Positions 44,511 to 53,527 are shown, counted from the first letter of the stretch. The stretch: 64,000 nt of DNA from Christensenellaceae bacterium (GCA_022510815.1 JAFLST010000002.1:33992-97991); one strand, 5' to 3'. Numbers and translations: made by a program. The notes: generated by a model not told the origin, from the sequence alone.

Positions 44511-45082
44511 ATACCTATCTGGCAATTATCGTCGGCTCCCTGCTGGTCAACAACTTCGTCATGAACAAGTTCCTCGGCATCTGCCCCTTCCTCGGCGTAT
44601 CGAAGAAGTTTGATACCGCGCTGGGCATGGGCATGGCCGTGACCTTCGTCATGACGCTGGCGTCGCTCATTGCGTGGGTGGTCGAGCATTTCGTGCTGGT
44701 GCCGCTGGACCTGATGTACATGCGCACCATCGCGTTCATTCTGGTCATCGCCGTGCTGGTGCAGATGGTGGAAATGGCGATCAAGAAGCTCTCCCAGTCG
44801 CTCTATCAGGCGCTGGGCGTGTATCTGCCGCTGATCACCACCAACTGCGCGGTGCTGGGCGTGGCGATCCTCAATTCCGACACGGTCTACAACCTTGCCG
44901 AGAGCACGCTGAACGGCTGCTTTGCGGCGCTGGGCTTCACGCTGGCGCTGGTGCTGTTCGCCTGCATTCGCGAGCGGCTGGCGCTGGCTCCCATGCCCAA
45001 GTGGATGGACGGCTTCCCCGGCGCGCTGATCACCGCGGGCCTGATGGCTGTCGCCTTTGCCGGCTTCGGCGGCCTGATCTAA
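44507..45082 (+). CDS. rnfA: Rnf complex subunit A
   Basis: This 191-residue membrane protein is homologous to RnfE, with [21 protein letters not shown] and [14 protein letters not shown], both containing the conserved cysteines of the RnfA/E iron-sulfur site. Six helices are expected. It overlaps rnfE by four bases and precedes rnfB by 13 bases with AAAGGAGG. Confidence 0.96.
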   Translation: MNTYLAIIVGSLLVNNFVMNKFLGICPFLGVSKKFDTALGMGMAVTFVMTLASLIAWVVEHFVLVPLDLMYMRTIAFILVIAVLVQMVEMAIKKLSQSLYQALGVYLPLITTNCAVLGVAILNSDTVYNLAESTLNGCFAALGFTLALVLFACIRERLALAPMPKWMDGFPGALITAGLMAVAFAGFGGLI

Positions 45083-45095
45083 AGGAGGACAAGAC

Positions 45096-46262
45096 ATGGA
45101 AATCATCATCGCTGCGCTGGCGCTGGGCGGTATGGGCATTCTCTTCGGCCTGCTGCTGACCTTCACCTCGAAGGTGTTCGCGGTGCCTGCCAACCCGACG
45201 CGCGACGCGATTCGAGAGGTGCTTCCGGGCGCGAACTGCGGCGGCTGCGGCTATCCGGGCTGCGATGGCTGCGCGGACGCGATGGCTTCCGGCAAGGCTG
45301 GTGTGAACGCCTGCCCCGTCGGCGGTCCTGCCGTGGCTGATCAGGTGGCGGCGATCCTCGGCGTGGAGCCCGCGGACGCTTCCTCCCGCAACGTGGCCCG
45401 CGTGATCTGTCAGGGCGATATCGACCACTGCCGCACCAAGTTCCGCTATGAAGGCATTCAGGACTGCGTTTCCGCATCGCTGGTCAACGACGGCAACCGT
45501 TCCTGCAAGTATGCCTGTCTGGGTCTGGGAAGCTGTGTCAAGGCCTGCGCCTTCGACGCGATTCACATCGACGAGCGCCTCAAGATCGCCGTGATCGACG
45601 AGGACAAGTGTGTCGCCTGTGGCAAGTGCGTCGAGACCTGCCCCAAGAGCGTGCTGGCCCTGCATCCTGCCACCGAGCCTGTTCGCCTGCTCTGCCGTGC
45701 GGCAGAGGAGGGGATTCTGGTCTCTGATAACTGCCGCAAGGGCTGCATCGGCTGCGAGCGCTGCCTGCTGGCCTGCAAGTTTGGCGCCATCACCATGGTC
45801 AACCACCTGCCGGTCATCGACAAGGACAAGTGCCGCTCCTGCATGATGTGCGCCGAGGTCTGCCCGACCACGGCCATCTGGGCCAACTGGGACGAGCGGC
45901 GCATCGCCGAGATCGACCAGAGCCAGTGCATTGGCTGCACCATGTGCAAGCGCAACTGTCAGTTTGAGGCGGTGGCTGGCATGGTGAAGCAGCCCCACGA
46001 GATCACCGACGCCTGCACCGGCTGCGGAATCTGCGCGGAGAAGTGCCCCAAGAAGTGCATCACCATGAAGGTGCGCGAGCATACCCGCGACCGCAACTCC
46101 AAGGTTGGCAACACGCCCGAGCAGGTGTTGGCTGTTCAGTCCGCTGCTCCCGCCGCAAAGCCTGCCCGCACGCCGGAGCAGGAGGCGAAGATCAAGGCCG
46201 CGCTGGAAGCCAAGGCTGCCCGCGAGAAGGTCGCGAAGGAGCAGACCTCTGCGGAAGCGTAA
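45096..46262 (+). CDS. rnfB: Rnf complex subunit B (ferredoxin-type, multi-cluster)
   Basis: This 388-residue protein has an N-terminal membrane helix (about 3-25), then a 4Fe-4S domain with CGGCGYPGC and C73, followed by several CxxCxxCxxxCP clusters (CVACGKCVETCP, CIGCERCLLACK, CRSCMMCAEVCP, CIGCTMCKRNCQ, CTGCGICAEKCP). This is the long, cluster-rich RnfB of clostridia, the ferredoxin-side electron entry. The last 50 residues are an Ala/Lys/Glu-rich tail. Codons favour GCT, CGT and TCC as in other highly expressed genes here. It ends the operon and is followed by a hairpin. Confidence 0.95.
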   Translation: MEIIIAALALGGMGILFGLLLTFTSKVFAVPANPTRDAIREVLPGANCGGCGYPGCDGCADAMASGKAGVNACPVGGPAVADQVAAILGVEPADASSRNVARVICQGDIDHCRTKFRYEGIQDCVSASLVNDGNRSCKYACLGLGSCVKACAFDAIHIDERLKIAVIDEDKCVACGKCVETCPKSVLALHPATEPVRLLCRAAEEGILVSDNCRKGCIGCERCLLACKFGAITMVNHLPVIDKDKCRSCMMCAEVCPTTAIWANWDERRIAEIDQSQCIGCTMCKRNCQFEAVAGMVKQPHEITDACTGCGICAEKCPKKCITMKVREHTRDRNSKVGNTPEQVLAVQSAAPAAKPARTPEQEAKIKAALEAKAAREKVAKEQTSAEA

Positions 46263-46280
46263 TTCAATTCAAAGAATACA

Positions 46281-46320
46281 GGCCCCACAGGCAGCTTGTA
46301 CAGTCGCCTGTGGGGCCTTT
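46281..46320 (+). terminator. Terminator of the rnf operon
   Basis: A perfect 12-bp stem GGCCCCACAGGC / GCCTGTGGGGCC (46281-46292 and 46306-46317) is followed by TTTCC. The stem is strong but the T-run short. Confidence 0.78.
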
Positions 46321-46342
46321 CCATGGTCAAGAGGTGAATTTC

Positions 46343-47185
46343 ATGGACCGGCTTTTGCTGGTGGACGGCAGCAATCTGCTGTTTCAGATGTTTTTCGGGA
46401 TGCCGGCACGAATCGTCAATGGACAGGGCAAAGCCATTCAGGGCACGCTCGGCTTTGTGGGCGCGCTTTTGAAGATCATCCGCAGGACGGAGCCGACGCA
46501 TGTTGCGGTATTGTTTGACGGAGAGCACGAAAATGACCGCGCCAAAGCTGACGCAGGCTATAAGGCGAATCGCGTTGATTACAGTCAGGTCGCCGAGGAG
46601 GAGGCGCCGTTTTCTCAGCTTCGCGATATTTACGCGGCGTTGGACTATCTGGGCGTCCGCTATGCGGAAACAACGGTCTGCGAGACGGACGACTGGATGG
46701 CTGGCTATTCCCTTACCTACGGGAAGGATATGGAGATCGTGATATCCTCCTTCGACAGCGATTTCTTTCAGCTGATCACGGATAAGGTCTCTGTGCTGCG
46801 CTATCGGGGCGACAAGACGGTGATATGCACCCCGAGCGATATCATAACCAAGTTCGGTATTGCGCCGGCACAGTATGCGGACTGGAAGGCGATGACAGGG
46901 GACAAAGCCGATAACATCAGGGGAGTGGCGAAGATTGGCCCGAAGACGGCGGCCGCTCTGCTGAATCAATACGGCAGCCTCGATGACATTCTTGCGAATG
47001 CGGAGCGCATTGAACGGCCTTCTGTCCGGGCGTCCATCACCGAAAACGCCGAGAAGCTGAAGACCAATTATCAAATCATCAAGCTGAACAATCATGCGGC
47101 GCTGCCCTTTTCTCTTGATGATATGGTCTATACGCTGCCGCCCGTCACGACAAATGAGGTGCTGAAAGGCATAGGTCTGAGATAG
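46343..47185 (+). CDS. Stand-alone 5'-3' exonuclease / flap endonuclease
   Basis: This 280-residue protein resembles the N-terminal 5' nuclease domain of DNA polymerase I: LLLVDGSNLLFQ, a THVAVLFDGEH acidic motif, ETDDWMAGY, SFDSDFFQL and the helix-hairpin-helix GDKADNIRGVAKIGPKTA. No polymerase domain follows. Such free-standing enzymes (ExoIX/Fen-like) process flaps and RNA primers. ATG 46343 follows AAGAGGTGAA. Codon use is less GC-biased than in the flanking rnf and ppdK genes, which may mean low expression or later acquisition. Confidence 0.9.
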   Translation: MDRLLLVDGSNLLFQMFFGMPARIVNGQGKAIQGTLGFVGALLKIIRRTEPTHVAVLFDGEHENDRAKADAGYKANRVDYSQVAEEEAPFSQLRDIYAALDYLGVRYAETTVCETDDWMAGYSLTYGKDMEIVISSFDSDFFQLITDKVSVLRYRGDKTVICTPSDIITKFGIAPAQYADWKAMTGDKADNIRGVAKIGPKTAAALLNQYGSLDDILANAERIERPSVRASITENAEKLKTNYQIIKLNNHAALPFSLDDMVYTLPPVTTNEVLKGIGLR

Positions 47186-47343
47186 GTCAGCCGCCGCCTT
47201 TCGGGGAAGAGCGCGAGCGGGGGAGCTTTCAGCTTAAAAGCCGCCTCACGCGCATTTCATATGGATATCCCGTCCCGTTGCCGGAAATACTTCCCATGAG
47301 AAGAAAAATCATCCGAAAGGGGCAATGAAAGGCAGACTGCATC

Positions 47344-47372
47344 TTGCAATTCCGCAAAATATATTGTATAAT
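47344..47372 (+). promoter_or_regulatory. Promoter of ppdK
   Basis: TTGCAA (47344-47349) and TATAAT (47367-47372) are 17 bases apart. The region 47186-47343 before it holds no gene that I can support. Confidence 0.82.
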
Positions 47373-47437
47373 TTGACTGTTCTGAGAAGGATTCCCGCTT
47401 AGGCTGTCTTTTTTGGCGGCATAAGCGGCCCTGAGTG

Positions 47438-47459
47438 ATGAGCGGAGCGATCCGCTCAT
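47438..47459 (+). promoter_or_regulatory. Hairpin in the ppdK leader
   Basis: ATGAGCGGA (47438-47446), loop GCGA, TCCGCTCAT (47451-47459) form a perfect 9-bp stem with a stable GNRA-type loop, 24 bases before the ppdK start. It may stabilise the 5' end of a highly expressed mRNA; no T-run follows. Confidence 0.5.
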
Positions 47460-47483
47460 GAAAACGACGAGGAGGAGATTCCC

Positions 47484-50123
47484 ATGGCGAAGAAGTATGT
47501 ATACCTCTTCAAGGAAGGCAACGCCAACATGCGCGAGCTGCTGGGCGGCAAGGGCGCGAACCTTGCCGAGATGACCAGTCTGGGCATGCCCGTGCCTCAG
47601 GGCTTCACGGTCACCACGGAAGCCTGCACCCGTTACTACACCGACGGCAAGGTCATCGGCGATGATATCGTCGAGCAGATCTACGCCGCTCTGGCCGAGA
47701 CCGAGAAGATCGCTGGCAAGAAGTTCGGCGACGAGAACGATCCGTTCCTTGTCTCCGTTCGTTCCGGTGCCCGCGCCTCCATGCCCGGCATGATGGATAC
47801 CATCCTGAACCTTGGCCTGACCGATAAGTCTGTCGTTGGTCTGGCGAACCTGACCAACAACGAGCACTTCGCTTATGACGCCTATCGCCGCTTCATCGCG
47901 ATGTTCTCCGACGTCGTTATGGAGATTCCGAAGAGCGAGTTCGAGGATGTTCTCGACGAGTTCAAGGAGAAGAAGGGCGTCAAGTTTGACCGTGACCTCG
48001 ACGCTGAGGACCTCAAGGCTGTCGTCGTTCGGTTCAAGGAGATCTACAAGAACCACATGGGCGTTGACTTCCCGCAGGATCCCAAGGTTCAGCTGATGGA
48101 GTCCGTCAAGGCCGTGTTCCGTTCTTGGGACAACCCCCGCGCCATCTACTATCGCCGCATGAACGACATCCCCGGCGACTGGGGCACTGCCGTCAACGTG
48201 CAGTCCATGGTCTTTGGCAACATGGGCGAGACCTCCGGCACCGGCGTGGCCTTCACCCGTAACCCCTCTACCGGCGAGAAGAAGCTGTACGGCGAGTACC
48301 TGCTGAACGCTCAGGGCGAGGACGTTGTCGCGGGTATCCGCACGCCCCAGCCCATCTCCCAGCTGCAGGAGCAGATGCCCGAAGTGTACCAGCAGTTCGT
48401 TGATATCGCTGCCAAGCTGGAAGCGCACTATCGCGACATGCAGGACATGGAGTACACCATCGAGCGCGGCAAGCTGTTCATGCTCCAGACCCGCAACGGC
48501 AAGCGTACCGCCGCGGCCGCTCTGAAGATCGCCGTCGATCTGGTCGACGAGGGCGTGCTCTCTGAGGAAGAGGCTGTCCTGAAGGTTGAGCCCAAGCAGC
48601 TCGACACCCTGCTGCACCCCAACTTCGATGCTGACGCTGTGAAGAAGGCGCCCGTCATCGCGAAGGGCCTGCCCGCTTCTCCCGGTGCTGCCACCGGCGC
48701 GATCTACTTCACCGCTGACGAAGCGGCCGCCCATGGCAAGAACAAGGAGAAGGTCATCCTCGTGCGCAAGGAGACCACGCCTGAGGACATCGAGGGCATG
48801 GACTTCTCTCAGGGCATCCTGACCGTCTTCGGCGGCATGACCTCTCACGCGGCTGTCGTTGCCCGCGGCATGGGCCGTGCGGCTGTCGTCGGCTGCGGCG
48901 AGCTGAAGGTCAATGAGGAAGCCAAGACCCTGACCGTTGGCGACAAGGTCTATCATGAGGGCGACTTCATCTCTCTGGATGGCTCCACCGGCAACGTCTA
49001 CGATGGCCAGATCGCGACCGTCGAGGCTTCCATCTCCGGCGATTTCGCCCGCTTCATGAGCTGGGCTGACGCGGCTCGCAAGCTGACCGTCCGCACCAAC
49101 GCCGATACCCCCCGCGATACCAAGCAGGCGGTTGCCTTCGGCGCCGAGGGCATCGGTCTGTGCCGTACCGAGCACATGTTCTTCGAGGCCGACCGTATCG
49201 CGGCTGTCCGTGAGATGATCCTCTCCGACACCAAGGAACAGCGCGAAAAGGCTCTGGCGAAGATCCTGCCGATGCAGCAGGGCGACTTCGAGGCCATGTA
49301 CAAGGCTCTGGAAGGCCGTCCCATGACCGTCCGCTATCTGGATCCGCCGCTCCATGAGTTCGTGCCCCATGTGGACATGACCGAGGAGATCGAGGGCCTG
49401 GCCAAGAATCTGGGCATCTCTACCGACGAGGTCATCACCAAGATCAACGCGCTGCACGAGTCCAACCCCATGATGGGTCACCGCGGCTGCCGTCTGGCCG
49501 TCACCTATCCGGAGATCGCCGAGATGCAGACCCGCGCTGTCATTCAGGCCGCGATCAACGTCAAGAAGGAATGCGGCTATGACATCGTGCCCGAGATCAT
49601 GATCCCGCTGGTCGGCTCCAAGAAGGAGCTGGGCTTCGTCAAGGCTATCGTTGACGAGACCGCCAAGAAGGTCTTTGAGGAGCAGGGCGTGACCCTCGAG
49701 TATCACGTCGGCACCATGATCGAGATTCCGCGCGCGGCCGTCACCGCCGACGAGATCGCCGAGCATGCCGAGTTCTTCTCCTTCGGCACCAACGACCTGA
49801 CCCAGATGACCTTCGGCTTCTCCCGTGACGACGCCGGCAAGTTCCTGGGCAGCTACTATGACAACAAGATCTTCGAGAGCGATCCCTTCGCCCGTCTGGA
49901 CACCGACGGCGTTGGCAAGCTGGTGCAGATGGCCGCGGATCTGGGCCGCAAGACCCGTCCGAACATCAAGCTGGGCATCTGCGGCGAGCACGGCGGCGAC
50001 CCGAGCACCATCATGTTCTGCCACAAGGTTGGCCTGAACTATGTGTCCTGCTCGCCCTTCCGTGTTCCGATCGCCCGTCTGGCTGCGGCTCATGCTGCGA
50101 TCATGGAAAAGCAGGCGAAGTAA
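47484..50123 (+). CDS. ppdK: Pyruvate, phosphate dikinase
   Basis: This 879-residue enzyme interconverts pyruvate, ATP and Pi with PEP, AMP and PPi. The N-terminal ATP-grasp domain begins YLFKEGNANMRELLGGKGANL and includes SVRSGARASMPGMMDT; the phospho-His domain has GGMTSHAAVVARGMG (about 448-462); the C-terminal PEP/pyruvate barrel ends with the catalytic Cys in GICGEHGGDPS. It has full length. Codons are shifted to CGT, GCT, GTT and TCT relative to neighbours, a sign of very high expression. Supports PPi-dependent glycolysis or gluconeogenesis in an anaerobe. AGGAGGAG precedes the ATG. Monocistronic. Confidence 0.98.
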   Translation: MAKKYVYLFKEGNANMRELLGGKGANLAEMTSLGMPVPQGFTVTTEACTRYYTDGKVIGDDIVEQIYAALAETEKIAGKKFGDENDPFLVSVRSGARASMPGMMDTILNLGLTDKSVVGLANLTNNEHFAYDAYRRFIAMFSDVVMEIPKSEFEDVLDEFKEKKGVKFDRDLDAEDLKAVVVRFKEIYKNHMGVDFPQDPKVQLMESVKAVFRSWDNPRAIYYRRMNDIPGDWGTAVNVQSMVFGNMGETSGTGVAFTRNPSTGEKKLYGEYLLNAQGEDVVAGIRTPQPISQLQEQMPEVYQQFVDIAAKLEAHYRDMQDMEYTIERGKLFMLQTRNGKRTAAAALKIAVDLVDEGVLSEEEAVLKVEPKQLDTLLHPNFDADAVKKAPVIAKGLPASPGAATGAIYFTADEAAAHGKNKEKVILVRKETTPEDIEGMDFSQGILTVFGGMTSHAAVVARGMGRAAVVGCGELKVNEEAKTLTVGDKVYHEGDFISLDGSTGNVYDGQIATVEASISGDFARFMSWADAARKLTVRTNADTPRDTKQAVAFGAEGIGLCRTEHMFFEADRIAAVREMILSDTKEQREKALAKILPMQQGDFEAMYKALEGRPMTVRYLDPPLHEFVPHVDMTEEIEGLAKNLGISTDEVITKINALHESNPMMGHRGCRLAVTYPEIAEMQTRAVIQAAINVKKECGYDIVPEIMIPLVGSKKELGFVKAIVDETAKKVFEEQGVTLEYHVGTMIEIPRAAVTADEIAEHAEFFSFGTNDLTQMTFGFSRDDAGKFLGSYYDNKIFESDPFARLDTDGVGKLVQMAADLGRKTRPNIKLGICGEHGGDPSTIMFCHKVGLNYVSCSPFRVPIARLAAAHAAIMEKQAK

Positions 50124-50135
50124 TCTTCACCTAAT

Positions 50136-50168
50136 AGAGGCGGCTTCCTGAAAGGGGAGCCGTCTTTT
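50136..50168 (+). terminator. Terminator of ppdK
   Basis: AGGCGGCTTCC pairs with GGGGAGCCGTCT around TGAAA, followed by TTTTT. Confidence 0.85.
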
Positions 50169-50285
50169 TCGTGGAAGACAGGTGTCTTTGCGGTCTGTGG
50201 TCGCGGTTGCGCGTGCAAAGCGTTGGGAAAAAAGCGGCGCTTCCTCGGCGTCTTCTAACCTTGCCTGCGTCGTGCGGCTTGTCGG

Positions 50286-50314
50286 TTGACAAAAGATGCC
50301 ACCGATGATAGAAT
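50286..50314 (+). promoter_or_regulatory. Promoter of the small membrane protein gene
   Basis: TTGACA (50286-50291) and TAGAAT (50309-50314) are 17 bases apart with TGA as an extended -10. The stretch 50169-50285 shows nothing else. Confidence 0.82.
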
Positions 50315-50394
50315 GATCACAGTATTTCTGCGGCATAGCAAGACCGTGGGCATCGGATGACACCGAGTAAGCCGAGGAAAAGGGAGGAACGGGC

Positions 50395-50676
50395 ATGAAA
50401 GTCTTTGGCACGATTCTGTTGATTATGGGCATTGCCTGTGCGCTGTGCGGGCTTTACGGCTTTTATGCGATCACGCAGTCGCAGGTAGATTCTGTGCTGG
50501 GCCTGAGCGTCGATAACGCTATCGCGATGATGCGCGCCTTCGGAGCGACCCGCCAATTGAGCCTCGCTGATCAGGTGACGCTGTTTGCGCTGGAGAACCG
50601 CATGCTCCTGCTGATCAGCGGTCTGATTGCGGCAGCCGCGGGATTCTGCGTCCATATTGTCGCCAAGAAACAATGA
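50395..50676 (+). CDS. Small two-helix membrane protein of unknown function
   Basis: This 93-residue protein has two hydrophobic helices (about 5-27 and 70-89) joined by a polar loop, with a C-terminal KKQ, predicting both ends in the cytoplasm. I do not recognise a family. It has its own promoter, a strong ribosome site (GGGAGG) and a terminator, so it is a genuine monocistronic gene. Confidence 0.75.
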   Translation: MKVFGTILLIMGIACALCGLYGFYAITQSQVDSVLGLSVDNAIAMMRAFGATRQLSLADQVTLFALENRMLLLISGLIAAAAGFCVHIVAKKQ

Positions 50677-50683
50677 GCATCAG

Positions 50684-50717
50684 AAAAGCACCCTGCATGA
50701 CGCAGGGTGCCTTTTTT
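50684..50717. terminator. Bidirectional terminator
   Basis: A perfect 9-bp stem GCACCCTGC / GCAGGGTGC (50688-50696 and 50702-50710) is flanked by AAAA on the left and TTTTTT on the right, between convergent genes. Confidence 0.9.
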
Positions 50718-50737
50718 GTGCAGACGAACAGAAACCG

Positions 50738-51079
50738 TCAGAAGTTGCCGCCGTTCCAGCCCCATGTGCCGATTTCCTCATAGGTGACATAAATCCGGTT
50801 GGGGTCAAGCTCGAGCTCCTCGCGGAGAATATCGGTGAGGGCTTCGGTGAGCTTGGCATAGGCATCCTCGGTTCCGGCGCCGAAGAGCTTCACATGGCAG
50901 ATGGCGCAGGGCTCGTCGGAACCCTGAAAATACATGGACGCATTGCCGCGGAAGGAGAGCATCAGCCAGCTTTCTGTCTTGCCGGGAATCAGCTCGATGG
51001 CCTGTCCCATGCGCTCCTTGATGGCCTGCTCCTTGCGCCCGGGAATGGCGATATTCGCGGTCGTCTCAATGTAAGGCAT
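50738..51079 (-). CDS. MIF-like tautomerase
   Basis: This 113-residue protein has the macrophage migration inhibitory factor fold pattern: it starts MPYIETTANI, giving the catalytic Pro after Met removal, and continues with a SWLMLSF strand and a C-terminal NRIYVTYEEIGTWGWNGGNF-like tail typical of phenylpyruvate tautomerase homologues. The natural substrate in bacteria is unclear. ATG 51079 with GGAGG upstream is preferred because it exposes Pro2. It lies 22 bases after purB in the same direction. Confidence 0.88.
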   Translation of the reverse strand: MPYIETTANIAIPGRKEQAIKERMGQAIELIPGKTESWLMLSFRGNASMYFQGSDEPCAICHVKLFGAGTEDAYAKLTEALTDILREELELDPNRIYVTYEEIGTWGWNGGNF

Positions 51080-51101
51080 CGTTGAAACCTCCATAACCTT
51101 G

Positions 51102-52535
51102 TCAGACGTTCAGTTCCTGCTTCTCGCCGAGAATGGCTGCATTGTCCTTGAGCAGCGGGCGGATAACCTCGGCCAGATATTCCTCCACCTGCTGGGCGGA
51201 GCGGCCCGTGAACTGTTCCGGCTTGAGGATGGCCTCGACCTCCTCGCGGGTGACCATGAAGGCAGGGTCAGCGCAGATGCGGTCGATCAGGTCGTTCGCG
51301 CCGCCTTCCTCCTTGACAACCCGCGCTGCCGCCTGAGAATGCACGCGCAGCTTCTCGTGCAGCTCCTGCCTGTTGCCGCCCTTGCTGACCGCGTCCATCA
51401 TGATATTCTCCGTCGCCATGAAGGGCAGCTCGTTCATCACCCGGGTGCGGACGACCTTCTCGTAGACCATCAGGCCATCGCAGACGTTCATCATGATGTT
51501 CAGGATCGCGTCGATGCCGAGGAAAGCCTCCGCCACCGCGATGCGCTTGTTGGCGCTGTCGTCGAGGGTGCGCTCGAAGAACTGCGTCCCGGCGGTCAGC
51601 GCGGCGTTCAGGGTGTCGACCATGACGTAGCGGGACAGAGCGTTGATGCGCTCGCAGCGCATGGGATTGCGTTTGTAGGGCATGGCCGAGGAGCCGATCT
51701 GGCTCTTCTCGAAGGGCTCTTCCATCTCCTTGAAGTTCGCCAGCAGCCGCATGTCGTAGGCGAACTTGCTGGCCGTCTGCGCGACGCCGGAAAGGGTCGA
51801 GACGACCATGTAGTCCATTTTGCGGGAGTAGGTCTGGCCGGACACGGGCACTACCTTGTCAAAGCCCATGGTTGCGGCAATGTCCGCTTCGACGGCCTTG
51901 ATCTTCGCGCTGTCCCCGTGGAACAGCTCCATGAAGCTGGCCTGCGTGCCGGTTGTGCCCTTGGAGCCCAGCAGCGCAAGGCTCTCAACCCGGTGCTCCA
52001 GCTCGAGGTAGTCCATGTACAGCTCGTTGAGCCAGAGGGTCGCGCGCTTGCCGACGGTGGTGAGCTGCGCGGGCTGCAGGTGGGTGTAGGCGAGGGCGGG
52101 CATGGCCTTGTACTGATCGGCAAAGTCAGCCAGCAGCGCGATGACGTTGAGCAGCTTGCGCCGGACAACCTGCAGGCCCTGCCGCATGATGATCACGTCG
52201 GTGTTGTCGCCGACGTAGCAGCTCGTCGCGCCCAGATGGATGATGCCCGCCGCCTTGGGACACTGCAGTCCATAGGCATAGACGTGGCTCATCACGTCGT
52301 GGCGGCATTCCTTTTCGCGGCGGATGGCATCGTCATAGTTAATGTCTTCGGCATGGGCTTCCAGCTCGGCGATCTGCTCGTCGGTGATGGCAAGGCCCTG
52401 CTTCTGCTCGGCTTTCGCCAGAGCGATCCACAGCCTGCGCCATGTGCGGAACTTGTTGTCCTCAGAGAAAATGAACTGCATCTCCTTGCTGGCGTACCGC
52501 GTGGAGAAGGGGCTGATGTAGGTGTCGTGCGCCAT
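51102..52535 (-). CDS. purB: Adenylosuccinate lyase
   Basis: This 477-residue member of the fumarase/aspartase superfamily acts twice in purine synthesis, releasing fumarate from SAICAR and adenylosuccinate. The signature SSAMPYKRNPMRCE, the HLGATSCYVGDNTD block and the AYTHLQPAQLTT block with its catalytic His are present. It starts YISPFSTRYAS like the longer PurB group. AAGGAGG lies 9 bases before ATG 52535. No other purine gene is adjacent. Confidence 0.97.
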   Translation of the reverse strand: MAHDTYISPFSTRYASKEMQFIFSEDNKFRTWRRLWIALAKAEQKQGLAITDEQIAELEAHAEDINYDDAIRREKECRHDVMSHVYAYGLQCPKAAGIIHLGATSCYVGDNTDVIIMRQGLQVVRRKLLNVIALLADFADQYKAMPALAYTHLQPAQLTTVGKRATLWLNELYMDYLELEHRVESLALLGSKGTTGTQASFMELFHGDSAKIKAVEADIAATMGFDKVVPVSGQTYSRKMDYMVVSTLSGVAQTASKFAYDMRLLANFKEMEEPFEKSQIGSSAMPYKRNPMRCERINALSRYVMVDTLNAALTAGTQFFERTLDDSANKRIAVAEAFLGIDAILNIMMNVCDGLMVYEKVVRTRVMNELPFMATENIMMDAVSKGGNRQELHEKLRVHSQAAARVVKEEGGANDLIDRICADPAFMVTREEVEAILKPEQFTGRSAQQVEEYLAEVIRPLLKDNAAILGEKQELNV

Positions 52536-52567
52536 AAAGATCGGCCTCCTTGGTAATGTTCACTGGT

Positions 52568-52596
52568 ATTGTACAGGAAGATGCGCCGGAATGCAA
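52568..52596 (-). promoter_or_regulatory. Promoter of purB
   Basis: On the minus strand TTGCAT (52591-52596) and TACAAT (52568-52573) are 17 bases apart. No purine-repressor-like or guanine-riboswitch sequence was seen in the short leader. Confidence 0.8.
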
Positions 52597-52621
52597 GGGG
52601 AATCATGGGAAAGTTGCCTGT

Positions 52622-53464
52622 TCATGTGGAAGACAGAGACGCTGTGGCTGCCATCCACCGGGGCAGGATAGCGGTCGAAATGCTCTGCTCATGGGACGCG
52701 GCAGCACCCTCGGCAAGGGCCTGCGCATCGCTGTCAAACCAGCGCATGGACTGCAGAATGCTCTCCCGCATCAGGGAGAAATCCTCTGTGCAGCCGTACC
52801 TCTTCAGGTGCTGCTGATAGGACGCGGGCAGATGATTCAGCTTGTTGGCGCTGCCGCCCCACGGGAGGCGGTCGAGAGCCGTCAGCAGCAGGGAAGCATG
52901 AGCGTCCATCATGGTCCGCAGCACGGCTTCCAGCTTGAAAAAGTCGCGCCTGACCAGATATTTGGCCGACAGGTGCGCGTGATACCAGTAGGTGTCAATG
53001 AGACGCTGCGCGTCGTCCTGCCAGAGGCTGTTCGAGGGAGCGTTGGCCGCCAGCGCGGCAACCGAGCCGTTTCGATCGAAAATGATATTCTCCCGCTGCA
53101 AATCGGCGTAATGCACCCGGCAGATGCCGTCGTCAAGGCGCTCGCTGTTCAGCAGGAACACATCATATACAACCAGCTTGCCGCCGAGCTCGAGCAGATA
53201 GCCGTTGTTGACGATGGAATCGCCGTTGAAGCCCTCGGGCCAGCAGAGAACCACCCTGTCGCAGCAGGTTTCCAGCCACGAGGTCACGTTCGCCGCAACG
53301 TCGGCAAAGCGCTCGCCCGCAATCAGAAAAACGACGTCAAGGTCGGAGTGCTCGTCCGTCTGCTGACGGGAAGCCGAGCCGAAATACCATGCGCCAAGAA
53401 CTTCCGGCTGGCTTTGCATGCGGCGAACGACGCGCTCGTGAATGGTGAGCAGTTCCTGTATCAT
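52622..53464 (-). CDS. Nucleotidyltransferase, aminoglycoside adenylyltransferase-like
   Basis: This 280-residue protein has the polymerase-beta-type motif GSASRQQTDEHSDLDVVF (29-46; catalytic acids D41 and D43), followed by a helical C-terminal region that includes HLSAKYLVRRDFFKLEA. This resembles ANT(6)/lincosamide-type nucleotidyltransferases and related uncharacterised enzymes. Resistance function cannot be assumed from sequence. ATG 53464 is preferred over longer readings because those begin in the promoter. It is monocistronic behind a promoter embedded in its neighbour's terminator. Confidence 0.78.
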   Translation of the reverse strand: MIQELLTIHERVVRRMQSQPEVLGAWYFGSASRQQTDEHSDLDVVFLIAGERFADVAANVTSWLETCCDRVVLCWPEGFNGDSIVNNGYLLELGGKLVVYDVFLLNSERLDDGICRVHYADLQRENIIFDRNGSVAALAANAPSNSLWQDDAQRLIDTYWYHAHLSAKYLVRRDFFKLEAVLRTMMDAHASLLLTALDRLPWGGSANKLNHLPASYQQHLKRYGCTEDFSLMRESILQSMRWFDSDAQALAEGAAASHEQSISTAILPRWMAATASLSST

Positions 53465-53498
53465 GATGAATCCCGCCGTTTCAGAAGATATTGAGCTC

Positions 53499-53527
53499 AT
53501 GATAGCACAGAAAAAAAGGCGCGTCAA
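53499..53527 (-). promoter_or_regulatory. Promoter of the nucleotidyltransferase gene
   Basis: On the minus strand TTGACG (53522-53527) and TATCAT (53499-53504) are 17 bases apart with TGC as an extended -10. The -35 lies inside the terminator hairpin of the upstream flippase gene. Confidence 0.75.

Noticed and set aside
47229..50093. 954-codon minus-strand frame opposite ppdK
   Set aside because: Val/Gly/Leu-rich shadow of the ppdK codons without a ribosome site.
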